This document shows, piece by piece, positions 9,525-19,501 of a stretch of 64,000 nt of DNA. How positions within the stretch are numbered: position 1 is the stretch's first letter; each line of letters starts with the position of its first letter. Position numbers and translations under genes: made by a program. The notes beneath the pieces were generated by a model, which was not told the DNA's origin, searched no databases, and saw nothing but the letters and a program-made list of their open reading frames with translations. The stretch is from Desulfopila inferna (GTDB taxonomy: Bacteria; Desulfobacterota; Desulfobulbia; Desulfobulbales; Desulfocapsaceae). The stretch is from assembly GCF_016919005.1 (NCBI RefSeq), contig NZ_JAFFQE010000005.1, positions 248,001 through 312,000 on the forward strand. Reading direction: 5' to 3'.

Positions 9525-9557
9525 CAACGTTTCAGCTCATGCGGAAAAAAAACGAAT

Positions 9558-9947
9558 TTACTCTTCGCTTGCTTCTTCACCGAGATCTTCTTCATATCCG
9601 ACAAGTTCAATGATTGCCATTGAAGCGGCATCGCCCTGGCGTGTGCCGGTTCTGATAATCCGGGTGTAGCCGCCATTGCGGTCAGCAAATTGACTACTGA
9701 TCTGATCAAATAATTTAGTGACGACGTCCTGCTTCCTGATGTAACTCAGCGCCTGGCGCTTGGCATGCAAGTCTCCACGCTTGGCGAGTGTAATCATTTT
9801 CTCAGCGATAGGACGTACTTCCTTAGCCTTCTCAGCAGTGGTTACGATACGCTCATGCTCAAAAAGCGAGGTAACCATGTTTCGAAACATGGCTTCACGA
9901 TGGGAGCTGGTACGACCAAGCTTTCTGCCGGATTTTTTGTGTCTCAT
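9558..9947 (-). CDS. rplQ: 50S ribosomal protein L17
   Basis: L17 lines the region near the peptide exit tunnel. The 129-residue protein starts [20 protein letters not shown], a highly conserved opening, and continues [17 protein letters not shown]. The last dozen residues are acidic ([10 protein letters not shown]). It is the last gene of the alpha cluster, after rpoA, and is followed by a strong terminator. Confidence 0.96.
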   Translation of the reverse strand: MRHKKSGRKLGRTSSHREAMFRNMVTSLFEHERIVTTAEKAKEVRPIAEKMITLAKRGDLHAKRQALSYIRKQDVVTKLFDQISSQFADRNGGYTRIIRTGTRQGDAASMAIIELVGYEEDLGEEASEE

Positions 9948-10046
9948 GTATCTATCCTCAACTTATGTTGATAGTTTCAGTTGGCTCTATTGTCGCCTTC
10001 GTTATACGAAGACCTACCTGGTGTCTGTCGATGGACGGACACAACC

Positions 10047-11087
10047 TTATTCATCCTCGCTGGGAACTCTGTCCGGAGGTGTCCAGTTCTCAAATTTCAT
10101 GCCCAGGCTCAGTCCCATTTCCGACAGCAGCGACTTAATTTCATTGAGAGACTTTCGTCCGAAATTTTTGGTCTTCAGCATCTCTTGATCGGTTTTCTGC
10201 GCCAGGTCCCCGATAAAATGAATCTCTGCATTCTTCAGACAATTAGCTGAACGTACAGACAGCTCAAGATCTTCAACCGGTTTGTCAAGATAGGGATTAA
10301 GAGGCTCGACATCCTGCTCTTCCTCATCGGCCTTTTCAGGCTCGGCGGCTTCCTCATCAAAATTAATGAAAATAGTCATCTGCTCCTTGAGGATTTTTGC
10401 AGCATAGGCTACAGCGCTCTCGGGTTTGATGGAGCCATCCGTTTCTATTTCCAGGGTCAACTTATCATAATCGGTTCGCTGACCAACCCTGGCCTGAGAG
10501 ACCACGAACTGGATGCTCTTGACCGGAGTAAATATCGCATCGATAGGGATTTGGCCGATTGACAGATTTTCTTTATCCTGCTGTTCGGCAGGCTGATATC
10601 CCTTCCCCCACTCAACGGTCATTTCAGCTATAAAGGTTGTCTCTCCGGTAAGGGTACAGATAACCTGTTCAGGATTCATGATCTCCACGATACCACCAGA
10701 GCTGATAATATCTCCGGCAGTAACCACACAGGGCCCTTTTTTCTCAATCCGGACTACCTTTGAGTCCTCGCTGTTAAGTTTGGTGCGCACCTGTTTGATG
10801 TTGAGTATGATCTCACTGACATCTTCGGAAATATCCTTCATTGAGGTAAACTCATGCAGGGCGCCTTCAATCTTGACAGTGGTGATGGCTGCACCCTGAA
10901 TGGCTGCAAGAAGGATACGTCGCAAAGAATTGCCAATCGTGGTCGCAAACCCTCTTTCAAGCGGCTGGCAAATAAATTTACCGTAGTACTCGGTATGGCT
11001 TTCCTTGTCCACTTCAAGTTTCTCAGGCGCTATGAGTTCATGCCAGTTCCGATAAAATGGTATATTTTCCTCGACAATCTGGGTCAT
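10047..11087 (-). CDS. rpoA: DNA-directed RNA polymerase subunit alpha
   Basis: Alpha forms the dimer that nucleates RNA polymerase assembly. The 346-residue protein has an N-terminal domain with [16 protein letters not shown] (about 43-58) and a C-terminal domain with [16 protein letters not shown] and the helix-hairpin-helix segment [11 protein letters not shown] that contacts UP elements. A Glu/Asp-rich linker lies between them. Its position between rpsD and rplQ is canonical. Confidence 0.97.
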   Translation of the reverse strand: MTQIVEENIPFYRNWHELIAPEKLEVDKESHTEYYGKFICQPLERGFATTIGNSLRRILLAAIQGAAITTVKIEGALHEFTSMKDISEDVSEIILNIKQVRTKLNSEDSKVVRIEKKGPCVVTAGDIISSGGIVEIMNPEQVICTLTGETTFIAEMTVEWGKGYQPAEQQDKENLSIGQIPIDAIFTPVKSIQFVVSQARVGQRTDYDKLTLEIETDGSIKPESAVAYAAKILKEQMTIFINFDEEAAEPEKADEEEQDVEPLNPYLDKPVEDLELSVRSANCLKNAEIHFIGDLAQKTDQEMLKTKNFGRKSLNEIKSLLSEMGLSLGMKFENWTPPDRVPSEDE

Positions 11088-11130
11088 ATAAATCCTTCTT
11101 TGTTTTTTCTACGACTTTAAAAAGCGTAAA

Positions 11131-11181
11131 AACCCTAAAGGGTGACACCGATCCTTTCTCTACTGGAAACGGCCGGTGTCA
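11131..11181 (-). promoter_or_regulatory. hairpins in the rpsD-rpoA spacer
   Basis: TGACACCG (11143-11150) pairs with CGGTGTCA (11174-11181). Downstream on the minus strand comes ACCCT-TT-AGGGT followed by TTTTACGCTTTTT. Together they could attenuate or slow transcription between rpsD and rpoA. They are seen as inverted repeats only; the function is inferred. Confidence 0.4.
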
Positions 11182-11250
11182 ATCCAATAAGGCGCTTAAA
11201 TCTGTAACAGCCGACAATAAGAATATCCAATTGCCGGCATGGTAAGACTG

Positions 11251-11880
11251 TTACTTGGAATACAGTTCTACTATCAACTGTTCCTGAATTGGCATTGTCA
11301 TTTCTTCACGGTTCGGCATTGCCTTCACAGTAGCCTTATAGGCGTCTTTATCAAGTTCGAGCCAGCTGGGAACACCACGTCGCGCCACAGCCTCAAGACT
11401 TTCGTTGATTATAGCATTAGCCCGGCTTTTCTCTTTCAGAGTGATAACATCATTCTCAGATATCAAATAAGAGGGAATATTCACCTTCTTTCCGTTCACA
11501 AGGATATGGCCATGTCTTACCACCTGCCTTGCCTGATCTCGGGAAGATGCAAATCCGGCACGGAACGCGGTGTTATCAAGACGTCTCTCCAGGAGAACAA
11601 GAAGATTCTCACCTGTAACACCTTTTTGACGCTCAGCTCTGTCGAAAGTAAGGCGGAACTGCTTCTCCAGCATACCATACATTGACTTTACTTTCTGCTT
11701 TTCGCGCAACTGTACAGCATAGTCGGATAACTTACGAAAACGTGACTGACCATGTTGTCCTGGTCCAAAAGCACGTCTCTCAAATGCGCATTTATCTGAA
11801 TAGCACCTATCGCCCTTCAGAAATAATTTCAGATTTTCACGTCTGCACCGTCTACATACAGCCCCTATATTTCTAGCCAA
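11251..11880 (-). CDS. rpsD: 30S ribosomal protein S4, zinc-type
   Basis: S4 is a primary 16S rRNA binder and the usual translational repressor of the alpha operon. The 209-residue protein keeps four N-terminal cysteines (C9, C12, C26, C31), the zinc-containing form, and has the S4 RNA-binding domain near 98-160 ([33 protein letters not shown]). It follows rpsK closely. A 163-base hairpin-containing spacer separates it from rpoA. Confidence 0.96.
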   Translation of the reverse strand: MARNIGAVCRRCRRENLKLFLKGDRCYSDKCAFERRAFGPGQHGQSRFRKLSDYAVQLREKQKVKSMYGMLEKQFRLTFDRAERQKGVTGENLLVLLERRLDNTAFRAGFASSRDQARQVVRHGHILVNGKKVNIPSYLISENDVITLKEKSRANAIINESLEAVARRGVPSWLELDKDAYKATVKAMPNREEMTMPIQEQLIVELYSK

Positions 11881-11935
11881 CTTTGACCTCCGCTCTTCGT
11901 ATAAATTTATGCACCTTAATCAGCGTTCGCAATTG

Positions 11936-12334
11936 TTACACTCGGCGACGCTTAGGAGGCTTGCATCCGTTATGAGGAACCGGAGTAACATCGTAAATAC
12001 GGCTAACTTCAAAGCCGGTATTAATCAAGGCTCTGAGTGCAGCCTCTCTTCCTGGCCCCGGGCCCTTTACCTTTACCTCAATTTTGCGCATTCCCTGATC
12101 GGCGGCTTTTTTTGCGGCATCCGCTACAGCATTCTGAGCAGCGAAGGGAGTACTTTTCCGCGAACCCTTGAACCCTAGAACGCCGGCGCTGCACCAGGAG
12201 ATCACATTCCCCTGCTTATCAGAGATTGTCACTATGGTATTATTGAAGGTAGAGTAAATACTGACGACACCTTCCGGTACGTTCTTTTTAACCTTCTTCT
12301 TCACTCGTGCTTCTGCACGTTTACCTTTTGCCAT
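11936..12334 (-). CDS. rpsK: 30S ribosomal protein S11
   Basis: S11 lies on the 30S platform beside the E site. The 132-residue protein has the core [16 protein letters not shown] and the RNA-binding C-terminus [16 protein letters not shown], both nearly invariant. A lysine-rich stretch fills the first 18 residues. It lies between rpsM and rpsD, the standard alpha-operon order. Confidence 0.97.
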   Translation of the reverse strand: MAKGKRAEARVKKKVKKNVPEGVVSIYSTFNNTIVTISDKQGNVISWCSAGVLGFKGSRKSTPFAAQNAVADAAKKAADQGMRKIEVKVKGPGPGREAALRALINTGFEVSRIYDVTPVPHNGCKPPKRRRV

Positions 12335-12355
12335 TACAACACCTGTTAAATTTAA

Positions 12356-12721
12356 TTATTTTTTACGTGCAGCACCACGACGCGGTCCTTTTTTGGTTCG
12401 CGCATTGGTTTTGGTTTTCTGACCACGGCATGGCAATCCCATGCGGTGCCGGCGTCCACGATAGCAGCCAAGGTCCATAAGCCTTTTGATGTCCATGGAG
12501 ACTTCACGTCTCCTGTCACCTTCTACCGTATATTCATCTTCAATAACTTTACGGATTCTGGAAACATCGTCACCGTCGAGGTCATCACTACTCATCGTAT
12601 ACGGCAGATCTACCTTATCCAATATTTTTCTGGCAGAAGTCAAACCGATACCATGAATATAGGTAAGGGCTATGTCGATATGTTTGTTCTTTGGTAGGTC
12701 AACACCAGCTATACGTGCCAA
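12356..12721 (-). CDS. rpsM: 30S ribosomal protein S13
   Basis: S13 is in the 30S head and forms intersubunit bridges. The 121-residue protein starts [19 protein letters not shown], contains [14 protein letters not shown], and ends in the basic [17 protein letters not shown] tail that contacts P-site tRNA. It is 21 bases upstream of rpsK and follows rpmJ. Confidence 0.97.
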   Translation of the reverse strand: MARIAGVDLPKNKHIDIALTYIHGIGLTSARKILDKVDLPYTMSSDDLDGDDVSRIRKVIEDEYTVEGDRRREVSMDIKRLMDLGCYRGRRHRMGLPCRGQKTKTNARTKKGPRRGAARKK

Positions 12722-12769
12722 AATGTATCTCCTTAAACAAGTGGGAATAATCTAAGCGACAAAAATCTA

Positions 12770-12883
12770 TTATCCCTGTCTCTGCTTATGTTTTTTAATC
12801 TTACAGGAAACGCGTACAAGACCATTGCGTTTATATACTTTACAAGCACTGCACATTTTTTTAACGGATGATCTTACTTTCAT
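12770..12883 (-). CDS. rpmJ: 50S ribosomal protein L36, zinc-type
   Basis: Translated directly from the sequence, this is a 37-residue protein starting [15 protein letters not shown], with the zinc ligands C11, C14, C27 and H32, so it is the zinc-containing form. L36 stabilises the 23S rRNA near domains II, V and VI. It lies between infA (12 bases upstream) and rpsM (48 bases downstream), exactly where this small gene is found in most bacteria. Confidence 0.95.
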   Translation of the reverse strand: MKVRSSVKKMCSACKVYKRNGLVRVSCKIKKHKQRQG

Positions 12884-12895
12884 AATTTTTCTCTG

Positions 12896-13129
12896 CTATT
12901 TCTTTTTAGAGTTTTTGGATCTGAATGTTACTCTTCCACGAGATAGATCGTAGGGTGATAACTCAACCGTTACTCTGTCGCCGGGCAATATTTTTATAAA
13001 ATGCATTCTCATTTTCCCGGATATATGAGCCAGCACTTTGTGGCCGTTATCGAGTTCGACACGGAACATTGCGTTGGGCAATGGTTCGATTATAGTGCCT
13101 TCAACTTCAATAGCTTCTTCTTTTGCCAT
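12896..13129 (-). CDS. infA: translation initiation factor IF-1
   Basis: IF-1 blocks the ribosomal A site during initiation. The 77-residue protein is a single OB fold with the family segments [27 protein letters not shown] and [20 protein letters not shown]. It carries a few extra residues at each end compared with the 72-residue E. coli protein. It opens the alpha cluster, with a likely promoter in the spacer from map. Confidence 0.96.
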   Translation of the reverse strand: MAKEEAIEVEGTIIEPLPNAMFRVELDNGHKVLAHISGKMRMHFIKILPGDRVTVELSPYDLSRGRVTFRSKNSKKK

Positions 13130-13320
13130 GGAGGCTCCCGAATGTTATTAGTCCCTTACAGATTACTTTTCTTATACTGCAGCAAAATGATTTCCCGAAG
13201 GTCCTTATCCAGCACTGGCGGAGAGCGTCTTAGAGATAGTTTCCCTGTGTCTTTCCCAAAAAAATATCACTAAGGCACTTACACAACGAGGCCGGGTTAG
13301 TATTAATTCAAAAACTCGTT

Positions 13321-13326
13321 ATTATA
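13321..13326 (-). promoter_or_regulatory. probable -10 element of a promoter upstream of infA
   Basis: A perfect TATAAT lies on the minus strand in the 233-base map-infA spacer. The -35 region 17 bases further up (TTCTCT) is poor. Its place at the start of infA-rpmJ-rpsM supports a promoter for the alpha cluster. Translation would begin about 190 bases downstream. Confidence 0.45.
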
Positions 13327-13362
13327 ATCTATTCTACCACAAAAGAGAAGGATTTTTTTAAT

Positions 13363-14121
13363 CTACTCAAAATTGTCACGAGAACTAAGGACAAGCGGTC
13401 CATCAGCAGTAACGGCGACTGAGTGTTCGAAATGCGCAGACGGCTTCTTATCTGCAGTTATGACAGTCCAGCCATCTTTGAGTACTTTCACCTTATGTGT
13501 TCCGGCATTGACCATAGGTTCGATGGCCAGAACGAGTCCTTCGACAATTCTCGGCATGCGGTCATCCTGGACGAAATTTGGAATCTCAGGACCTTCATGA
13601 AGAGACGTACCGATGCCGTGGCCCACAAACTGGCGGACAACGGAAAAACCATTCTGCTCTACATATCCCTGTACCGCAGCGGAAATATCGGATATGCGGT
13701 TGCCGATTTGCACTTTTTCTATAGCCAGTTCCAGGGAACGTTTGGTTACATCCAGCAGTCTTCTGGTCTGCGCAGAAATATTACCAACCGGCAGGGTTAT
13801 TGCGGAATCGCCGAAATATCCCTTGTATTCAACGCCGAAATCTATGGAGATGATATCTCCCTTTTTCAGCTTACACTTTTTTGATGGTATACCGTGTACC
13901 ACCTGCTCATTCACCGATACACACAAGCTGCCGGGAAATCCACGGTACCCTTTGAAAGCAGGTCTGACTTTCTTCCTGGCACAGAAATCTTCAGCGAGCC
14001 TGTCAAGTTCCCAGGTGGTCACTCCCGCTTCGACATGTCGTTTAACAAGAATCAAGGCCTCAGCTACGATCTGGTTAGCCTCCTGCATGATGCTGATCTC
14101 ATCAGCGCTTTTCACCACCAT
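13363..14121 (-). CDS. map: methionine aminopeptidase type I
   Basis: MetAP removes the N-terminal methionine from nascent proteins. The start at 14121 gives 252 residues opening MVVKSADEISIMQEA, matching the family start. A GTG nine codons earlier (14148) is the alternative and has AGAGGG upstream. The metal ligands are visible: two Asp in IDFGVEYKGYFGDSA, His in GHGIGTSLHEGP, Glu in AIEPM and Glu in HFEHS. It follows secY in the spc cluster. Confidence 0.94.
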   Translation of the reverse strand: MVVKSADEISIMQEANQIVAEALILVKRHVEAGVTTWELDRLAEDFCARKKVRPAFKGYRGFPGSLCVSVNEQVVHGIPSKKCKLKKGDIISIDFGVEYKGYFGDSAITLPVGNISAQTRRLLDVTKRSLELAIEKVQIGNRISDISAAVQGYVEQNGFSVVRQFVGHGIGTSLHEGPEIPNFVQDDRMPRIVEGLVLAIEPMVNAGTHKVKVLKDGWTVITADKKPSAHFEHSVAVTADGPLVLSSRDNFE

Positions 14122-14161
14122 CGTTTTTGGTTCCTCAACTGTGCCCACGTCACAAAACCCT

Positions 14162-15466
14162 CTAGCTCCGGCCTTTGATCCGTCCCTGCTTCATAAATCC
14201 TTCGTAGTTTCTCATTACCAGATGGGATTCTATCTGCGAGATTGTGTCGATACCGACACCTACGACGATAAGTAGAGCAGTTCCTCCAAAATAAAAGGGT
14301 ATGTTAAACTGCGAAATCAGCACGGTTGGCAATACACAGATCACACTAAGGTAAATCGCCCCAACAACTGTAATTCTGGTAAGCACCTTGTCTATGAATT
14401 CTGCAGTTCTTCTGCCTGGTCGAATTCCCGGTATAAATCCTCCGTTCTTCTTCAGATTCTCGGCAACATCGTCAGGCTTAAACTGAATTGCGGTATAGAA
14501 AAAACAGAAAAAGACGACCATAGCCACAAATATTACATAATACCATACAGTCCCGGGGGACAATGCAGCAGAAGCCCGCTGCACCCAGTCGATCTGGATA
14601 AAACTACCGATCGTTGCGGGAAACATCATTATTGAAGAAGCAAAGATCGGCGGAATAACGCCGGCAACATTTATTTTCAGAGGCAGATGGGAGCTTTGCC
14701 CGCCATATACCTTTCTGCCTACCACTCTTTTTGCATATTGGATCGGAATCCTTCTCTGCGAGGTTTCAAAAAAGACGATGGTCGCCACTACACCTAACAT
14801 GAAAATTACTAGAAACGGTACGAAAAATATAGCTATCTCGCCGGCCTTTACCAACTGAATAGAATTGATAATGGCAGCCGGTCCCCGGGCAACGATTCCC
14901 GCAAATATTATCAGCGATATACCGTTGCCGATACCGCGTTCGGTCATCTGTTCGCCAAGCCACATAATAAATGCTGTACCGGAAGTCAGGGTCAGCATCG
15001 TCATCAACTTGAACTGGATGCCGGGATCAAGCACAATAGCTTCTCCACCTGGTCCGGCCATTCCTTCAAGACCAACTGCTATAAAGGTGCCCTGAATTAT
15101 GGAAAGTGCAACGGTTCCGTAGCGCGTATATTGCGTAATTTTTCTCCGCCCGGCTTCACCCTCCTTCTTCATGGTCTCCAACTGTGGTATGACCACCGTC
15201 AGCAACTGGATGATGATCGAGGCGCTGATGTAGGGCATGATACCCAAGGCAAAAATAGAGAAGTTCTCAAGCGCGCCGCCTGAAAACATGTTGAACATCC
15301 CAAACAGTGTGCTTGCATTTTGTTCAAAAAATGAAGCCAGTGCCTCTCCGTTTATACCCGGTGTAGGGATCTGCACCCCCATACGATAAACCGCCAGCAT
15401 AAGCAGCGTGAAAATTATCCGCTTACGCAATTCCGGTATGTTGGCTGCACTCTGCAATCCACTCAT
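14162..15466 (-). CDS. secY: preprotein translocase subunit SecY
   Basis: SecY is the channel of the Sec translocon in the inner membrane. The chosen ATG at 15466 (AAGGA upstream) gives 434 residues starting MSGLQSAANIPELRKR; a TTG nine codons earlier is a weaker start. Ten hydrophobic spans can be followed. GGALENFSIFALGIMPYISASI and the C-terminal GGIIPGIRPG-like loop (GGFIPGIRPGRRT) are family marks. It is the last ribosomal-block partner before map. Confidence 0.96.
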   Translation of the reverse strand: MSGLQSAANIPELRKRIIFTLLMLAVYRMGVQIPTPGINGEALASFFEQNASTLFGMFNMFSGGALENFSIFALGIMPYISASIIIQLLTVVIPQLETMKKEGEAGRRKITQYTRYGTVALSIIQGTFIAVGLEGMAGPGGEAIVLDPGIQFKLMTMLTLTSGTAFIMWLGEQMTERGIGNGISLIIFAGIVARGPAAIINSIQLVKAGEIAIFFVPFLVIFMLGVVATIVFFETSQRRIPIQYAKRVVGRKVYGGQSSHLPLKINVAGVIPPIFASSIMMFPATIGSFIQIDWVQRASAALSPGTVWYYVIFVAMVVFFCFFYTAIQFKPDDVAENLKKNGGFIPGIRPGRRTAEFIDKVLTRITVVGAIYLSVICVLPTVLISQFNIPFYFGGTALLIVVGVGIDTISQIESHLVMRNYEGFMKQGRIKGRS

Positions 15467-15534
15467 AAAAGTTCTTTCCTTGTGCTGTGACAAAAATACG
15501 CCCGCTGCGAAAAGGAATCAGCGGGGTATAGAGA

Positions 15535-15990
15535 TTATTCCTCTAGGGCACTAACGAGTGTAACCGTACCGCCTGCCTGCTCAATCTTCTGTTGCGCCTG
15601 CCTGCTGATCTTATCGACACAGACGGTAACCGCACGGGTTATCTCACCATTGGCAAGTACCTTGCTCAACTGTCCCGGCTTGAGGAGACCCGCTTCCCTC
15701 AGTGTATCGTTATTAATCTCGGCAACTTCAGTTAATTTCTCAAGTTGAGAGAGGGAGATAATAGTATATTCGATACTGAATTTGTTATAAAATCCTCGTT
15801 TCGGCAATCGTCGCTGCAGTGGCATCTGGCCACCTTCGAATCCCGGCTTGCTTTTATACCCGGAACGTGATTTGGCACCTTTATGTCCGCGACCGGCTGT
15901 CTTACCATGACCGCTTCCAGGTCCCCTGCCAAGGCGCTTTTTCTCTTTAACAGCACCTTCTTTTGGAGATAAATTTCCCAATGTAAGCAT
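15535..15990 (-). CDS. rplO: 50S ribosomal protein L15
   Basis: L15 helps late 50S assembly. The ATG at 15990, preceded by GGAGG inside the end of rpmD, gives 151 residues starting MLTLGNLSPKEGA; the upstream in-frame TTG is not needed. GRGPGSGHGKTAGRGHKG and GFEGGQMPLQRRLPKRGF are diagnostic. The gene begins four bases after the rpmD stop. Confidence 0.96.
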   Translation of the reverse strand: MLTLGNLSPKEGAVKEKKRLGRGPGSGHGKTAGRGHKGAKSRSGYKSKPGFEGGQMPLQRRLPKRGFYNKFSIEYTIISLSQLEKLTEVAEINNDTLREAGLLKPGQLSKVLANGEITRAVTVCVDKISRQAQQKIEQAGGTVTLVSALEE

Positions 15991-15994
15991 TTTT

Positions 15995-16177
15995 TTACGC
16001 CTCCTCGATTCGGACAAGATGCCTGACTTTGGCTATCATGCCGCGGATTTCAGGGGTATCTTTTCGAGTAATTGATTTATTCATTTTGGTCAGCCCCAAT
16101 CCTGTCAGAGTGGCGCGAATTTTTTGGGTACTGCCTATTCCACTCTTGACCAGAGTAAATGTGATTGTCTCGGCCAT
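15995..16177 (-). CDS. rpmD: 50S ribosomal protein L30
   Basis: A 60-residue protein with the L30 ferredoxin-like fold start [22 protein letters not shown] and the motif [10 protein letters not shown]30 is peripheral on the 50S. It lies between rpsE and rplO as in the standard spc operon, and its end carries the ribosome-binding site of rplO. Confidence 0.95.
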   Translation of the reverse strand: MAETITFTLVKSGIGSTQKIRATLTGLGLTKMNKSITRKDTPEIRGMIAKVRHLVRIEEA

Positions 16178-16243
16178 TATGTTACCTTTTGCAATGTTGA
16201 GTTATCTATCTTTTCAATCACTGGTCGTGATTTGAATCTCGCT

Positions 16244-16756
16244 TTATGCCAAAATTTCTTCAACTGTCTTGCCACGCAGAGCAGCAATACTTTCAGCTGA
16301 TCGTAGACTGCGTAATCCCTGCAGGGTGGCCTTAACCATGTTGTGCGGATTATGGGATCCCAGACATTTGGTGAGAATGTTGGTAACGCCTGCAGCTTCC
16401 AGCACCGCCCTTACAGGACCACCTGCAATAACTCCCGTACCTTCCGAAGCCGGCTTCAACAAAACTTTGCCAGCGCCGTAACTTCCGGTAATCTGATGAG
16501 GTATGGAGACAGAGGTGAGCGATACCGACTCCATATCCTTTTTAGCACGTTCAACTCCTTTGCGAATTGCTTCAGGAACCTGATTTGCCTTACCGAGACC
16601 GTAGCCTACTTTTCCTTTACCGTCTCCAACGACCACAATTGCACTAAAGCTGAAACGACGTCCACCTTTAACAACTTTTGCAACGCGATTGATGTAAACA
16701 ATCTTTTCGATCAGTTCTTCGGCGCTTTCACCTTTAGAACGTTTAAAATCAGACAA
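16244..16756 (-). CDS. rpsE: 30S ribosomal protein S5
   Basis: S5 shapes decoding accuracy at the mRNA entry side. The 170-residue protein has the double-stranded-RNA-like domain ([20 protein letters not shown]) and the C-terminal [20 protein letters not shown] and [13 protein letters not shown], all strongly conserved. It lies between rplR and rpmD. Confidence 0.97.
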   Translation of the reverse strand: MSDFKRSKGESAEELIEKIVYINRVAKVVKGGRRFSFSAIVVVGDGKGKVGYGLGKANQVPEAIRKGVERAKKDMESVSLTSVSIPHQITGSYGAGKVLLKPASEGTGVIAGGPVRAVLEAAGVTNILTKCLGSHNPHNMVKATLQGLRSLRSAESIAALRGKTVEEILA

Positions 16757-16783
16757 GGGACACCCCCATTATTTGCATATTCT

Positions 16784-17149
16784 TTAAAATATTAATCCAC
16801 CTTCGCGTGCGCCCTCGGAGAGGGACTTCACCCGGCCGTGATAAAGATATCCACCACGATCAAAAACGACTTCTCCAACACCAGCAGCTTTTGCCTTCTC
16901 GGCAATTGCAGTGCCCACAGCTTTGGCAGCGCCGATTTTTCCTTTCTCTTCGCCGATATCAAAGCTTTTATCAACAGTTGACATGGCAACGATGGTCTTG
17001 CCCAGAGTATCGTCTATTATCTGCGCATATATATGTTTATTGCTCTTAAAGACGCGTAAACGCGGTCTTTCGGTCGTTCCGGCAATATTTTTCCTGATTC
17101 GGCTTACCCTTTTAGCTCTCGCCGTCACTTTGGGATTTGTCTTGGCCAT
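16784..17149 (-). CDS. rplR: 50S ribosomal protein L18
   Basis: L18 carries 5S rRNA into the large subunit. The 121-residue protein has the basic N-terminus, the core [20 protein letters not shown], and the C-terminal [26 protein letters not shown], which is typical. It follows rplF by 55 bases and precedes rpsE. Confidence 0.97.
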   Translation of the reverse strand: MAKTNPKVTARAKRVSRIRKNIAGTTERPRLRVFKSNKHIYAQIIDDTLGKTIVAMSTVDKSFDIGEEKGKIGAAKAVGTAIAEKAKAAGVGEVVFDRGGYLYHGRVKSLSEGAREGGLIF

Positions 17150-17204
17150 AATGCACTTCCATATTTTTTATAAAAGAGGACCCCGACAGGGCCGTATATT
17201 ATTG

Positions 17205-17744
17205 TTATTTTGCCGCTCCCGACTTACCAACCTTACGTACAATCTGTTCATCTTCGTAACGAATCCCCTTGCCTTTATATGGCTCAGGTTTTCGTACTTG
17301 ACGTATTTTAGCGGCTGTAAGCCCCAGCAGTTCTTTGTCAATTGAATCCAGAACAATCTTATTGCCTTCGACAGCTGCCCCTACGCCTTGAGGAATATCA
17401 AAAACAACGGGGTTGGAATAGCCGACGTTGAGAGTCAGTTCACTGCCGTTCACACTGGCTTTATATCCAACACCTTCGATGATCAGGCTTTTCTTAAATC
17501 CCTGGTCAACCCCGACCACCATATTGCTCACCAGACTGCGAGTCAGGCCGCGAAAGGCATTGACCTTTCTGCTTTCAACCTTGTTTGCAAAAGAAATGAC
17601 ACTGTCTTCCAGAATCACTTCAACATCTTCTAATACGTTCAGCGAAAGTTCCCCTTTGCTCCCCTTGACGGTGATGTTTTGACCGTCAAGCTTGACATCC
17701 ACTCCAGAAGGAACGGGGATTGGCTGCTTTCCTATACGAGACAT
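17205..17744 (-). CDS. rplF: 50S ribosomal protein L6
   Basis: L6 lies near the GTPase-associated region of the 50S. The 179-residue protein starts MSRIGKQPIPVPSGV, has the tandem alpha/beta repeats, and near the C-terminus RQVRKPEPYKGKGIRYEDE, the best-known L6 signature. It follows rpsH by 25 bases. Confidence 0.97.
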   Translation of the reverse strand: MSRIGKQPIPVPSGVDVKLDGQNITVKGSKGELSLNVLEDVEVILEDSVISFANKVESRKVNAFRGLTRSLVSNMVVGVDQGFKKSLIIEGVGYKASVNGSELTLNVGYSNPVVFDIPQGVGAAVEGNKIVLDSIDKELLGLTAAKIRQVRKPEPYKGKGIRYEDEQIVRKVGKSGAAK

Positions 17745-17769
17745 AGTTACCTCCGTTAATTAATGGGTG

Positions 17770-18168
17770 TTACCACACCTCACACAGTATCTCACCACCC
17801 GTCTTGCGGGCGGCAGCGGCCTTATTGGTGATGATGCCTTTCGATGTTGAAACTATCGCGATGCCCAGGCCGTTCAATACACTGGGGATAGCGTCAGACT
17901 TAGCATATTGCCGCAGTCCCGGCTTACTGACCCGTTTAATTCCAGAGATTACCGACTCGCCATCAGGACCATATTTCAGATCAATAGTCAAGACGCCCTG
18001 TACTCCTTTGTCGGAGACCTGATAGTCGTTGATGTAACCTTCTTCCTTCAATACCCTGGCAATCTCAACCTTGGTATTGGATTTAGGTATTTCAACACTC
18101 TTGAATTTTACCATAACCGCATTTCTTATCCTGGTCAGCATGTCTGCCAGGGGATCGCTCATTGACAT
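17770..18168 (-). CDS. rpsH: 30S ribosomal protein S8
   Basis: S8 organises the central domain of 16S rRNA and often represses the spc operon by binding its mRNA. The ATG at 18168 has AAGGAG eight bases upstream and gives 132 residues, the usual length. A GTG three codons earlier overlaps that site. [14 protein letters not shown] and the C-terminal [20 protein letters not shown] are diagnostic. Confidence 0.96.
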   Translation of the reverse strand: MSMSDPLADMLTRIRNAVMVKFKSVEIPKSNTKVEIARVLKEEGYINDYQVSDKGVQGVLTIDLKYGPDGESVISGIKRVSKPGLRQYAKSDAIPSVLNGLGIAIVSTSKGIITNKAAAARKTGGEILCEVW

Positions 18169-18225
18169 AGCGAACACTCCTTATCTTTCCAAACTTTAGA
18201 CGAATTTTTAATACAATAGTGGGTA

Positions 18226-18411
18226 TTACCAGCTTGATTTGGTTACACCGGTAATTTCACCTTTGGACGCCAACTGTCGGAAACAAATCCTGCAAACACC
18301 AAATTTCCGAATAAAGGCCCGAGGCCGTCCACACAGTGGACATCTATTATATTTTCTAACAGTAAATTTTGGTTTGCGTTGCGCTTTTGCAATTATCGAT
18401 TTTTTAGCCAA
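18226..18411 (-). CDS. rpsN: 30S ribosomal protein S14, zinc-type, TTG start
   Basis: A 61-residue short S14 reading [15 protein letters not shown] after the start. The zinc motif is CPLC (24-27) and CRIC (40-43). The initiation codon is TTG at 18411, placed five bases after a strong GGAGG; upstream in-frame codons would sit on or before that site. Family length and N-terminus both support the TTG. It lies between rplE and rpsH. Confidence 0.93.
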   Translation of the reverse strand: MAKKSIIAKAQRKPKFTVRKYNRCPLCGRPRAFIRKFGVCRICFRQLASKGEITGVTKSSW

Positions 18412-18536
18412 ACCAACCTCCAGTAACACTCATTTTTATATAATGTTTGTGCCTTGAAAACAGCCTTCCGGGTTTAATGCAGAAATCCAGGTTTCCAAGA
18501 ACCACATATCCAGTCGAGCTGGCATACTTTACTTAC

Positions 18537-19076
18537 TTATTTGCGAAAAGGCATTCCCATTTTTTTGAGAAGGGAACGGCCGCCTTCATCGGTAGGGGCT
18601 GTCGTTACAATGGTAATGTTCAAGCCCTTGATCTTGTCTATCTTGTCGTAATCAATTTCAGGAAAGATGATCTGTTCTTTTATGCCCATGGAATAATTCC
18701 CTCTGCCATCGAAGCCTTTAGGAGACAAACCGCGGAAGTCCCTGACTCGAGGTAGAGAAATATTAACCAGTTTGGAAAAGAAGTCATACATTTTCTCTCC
18801 ACGCAGAGTCACTCTGCAACCAATCGGCATCCCTTCGCGCAGTTTATACGTCGCTATGGATTTTTTTGCCTTGGTGACTACGGCTTTCTGACCGGCAATT
18901 TTAGTGAGTTCATTGACAGCACCTTCTATTATCTTAGGGTTCTGCACAGCCTCACCAAGTCCCATGTTGAGAACGATCTTCTCAAGTTTAGGGATCTCCA
19001 TTGCATTTTTATAGCCGAACTCTTCTTTAAGTGCCGGTACACACTCGTTTTCGTAATATTCTCTCAGCGCACCCAT
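18537..19076 (-). CDS. rplE: 50S ribosomal protein L5
   Basis: L5 binds 5S rRNA and bridges to the 30S head. The 179-residue protein has [33 protein letters not shown] and the C-terminal [22 protein letters not shown]. All are family signatures. It follows rplX by 31 bases and precedes rpsN. Confidence 0.97.
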   Translation of the reverse strand: MGALREYYENECVPALKEEFGYKNAMEIPKLEKIVLNMGLGEAVQNPKIIEGAVNELTKIAGQKAVVTKAKKSIATYKLREGMPIGCRVTLRGEKMYDFFSKLVNISLPRVRDFRGLSPKGFDGRGNYSMGIKEQIIFPEIDYDKIDKIKGLNITIVTTAPTDEGGRSLLKKMGMPFRK

Positions 19077-19107
19077 TTATAACTCCTGACGTAAGCCTGT
19101 TTTGTAA

Positions 19108-19443
19108 TTAAGCCTTGCTCTCGAAAGCTTCACCGCAATTCTTGCAATAACGAACCTTAGTGCCATCTTCGAGATACTTTTTTCCTATCCGGCCGGTCTT
19201 GGTGCACTCAGGACAGATCATCTGCAGATTGGAAACATCCAAAGGTGCTTCCCTTTCCACGATCTGCCCCTGCTGGTTCATTTCGGTAGGCTTGGTATGA
19301 CGCTTTATCATGTTGATTTTCTCAACCACAGCCTGATTCTTTGCCGGAATGACTTTCAGAACTTTGCCGACTCTACCCTTATCCTTCCCAGCAATAACTT
19401 CGACCTGATCGTTTTTCCTCAGGTATGTCTTACCCTTTGCCAT
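19108..19443 (-). CDS. rplX: 50S ribosomal protein L24 with C-terminal zinc ribbon
   Basis: L24 starts 50S assembly. The KOW motif is in the first 35 residues ([16 protein letters not shown]). The 111-residue protein keeps a C-terminal zinc ribbon with C77, C80, C100 and C103 (CPEC and CKNC), which many L24 proteins have lost. It lies between rplN and rplE. Confidence 0.96.
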   Translation of the reverse strand: MAKGKTYLRKNDQVEVIAGKDKGRVGKVLKVIPAKNQAVVEKINMIKRHTKPTEMNQQGQIVEREAPLDVSNLQMICPECTKTGRIGKKYLEDGTKVRYCKNCGEAFESKA

Positions 19444-19501
19444 TTTTTAATACCTTTGTTCTAGCTGCCTTCAGTAGACCTTAGATTTTCGCGAACGAAA
19501 A

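Noticed and set aside
14122-14148. GTG start nine codons upstream of the chosen map start
   Set aside because: The family begins at the ATG at 14121; the GTG cannot be excluded because it also has a purine-rich site upstream.
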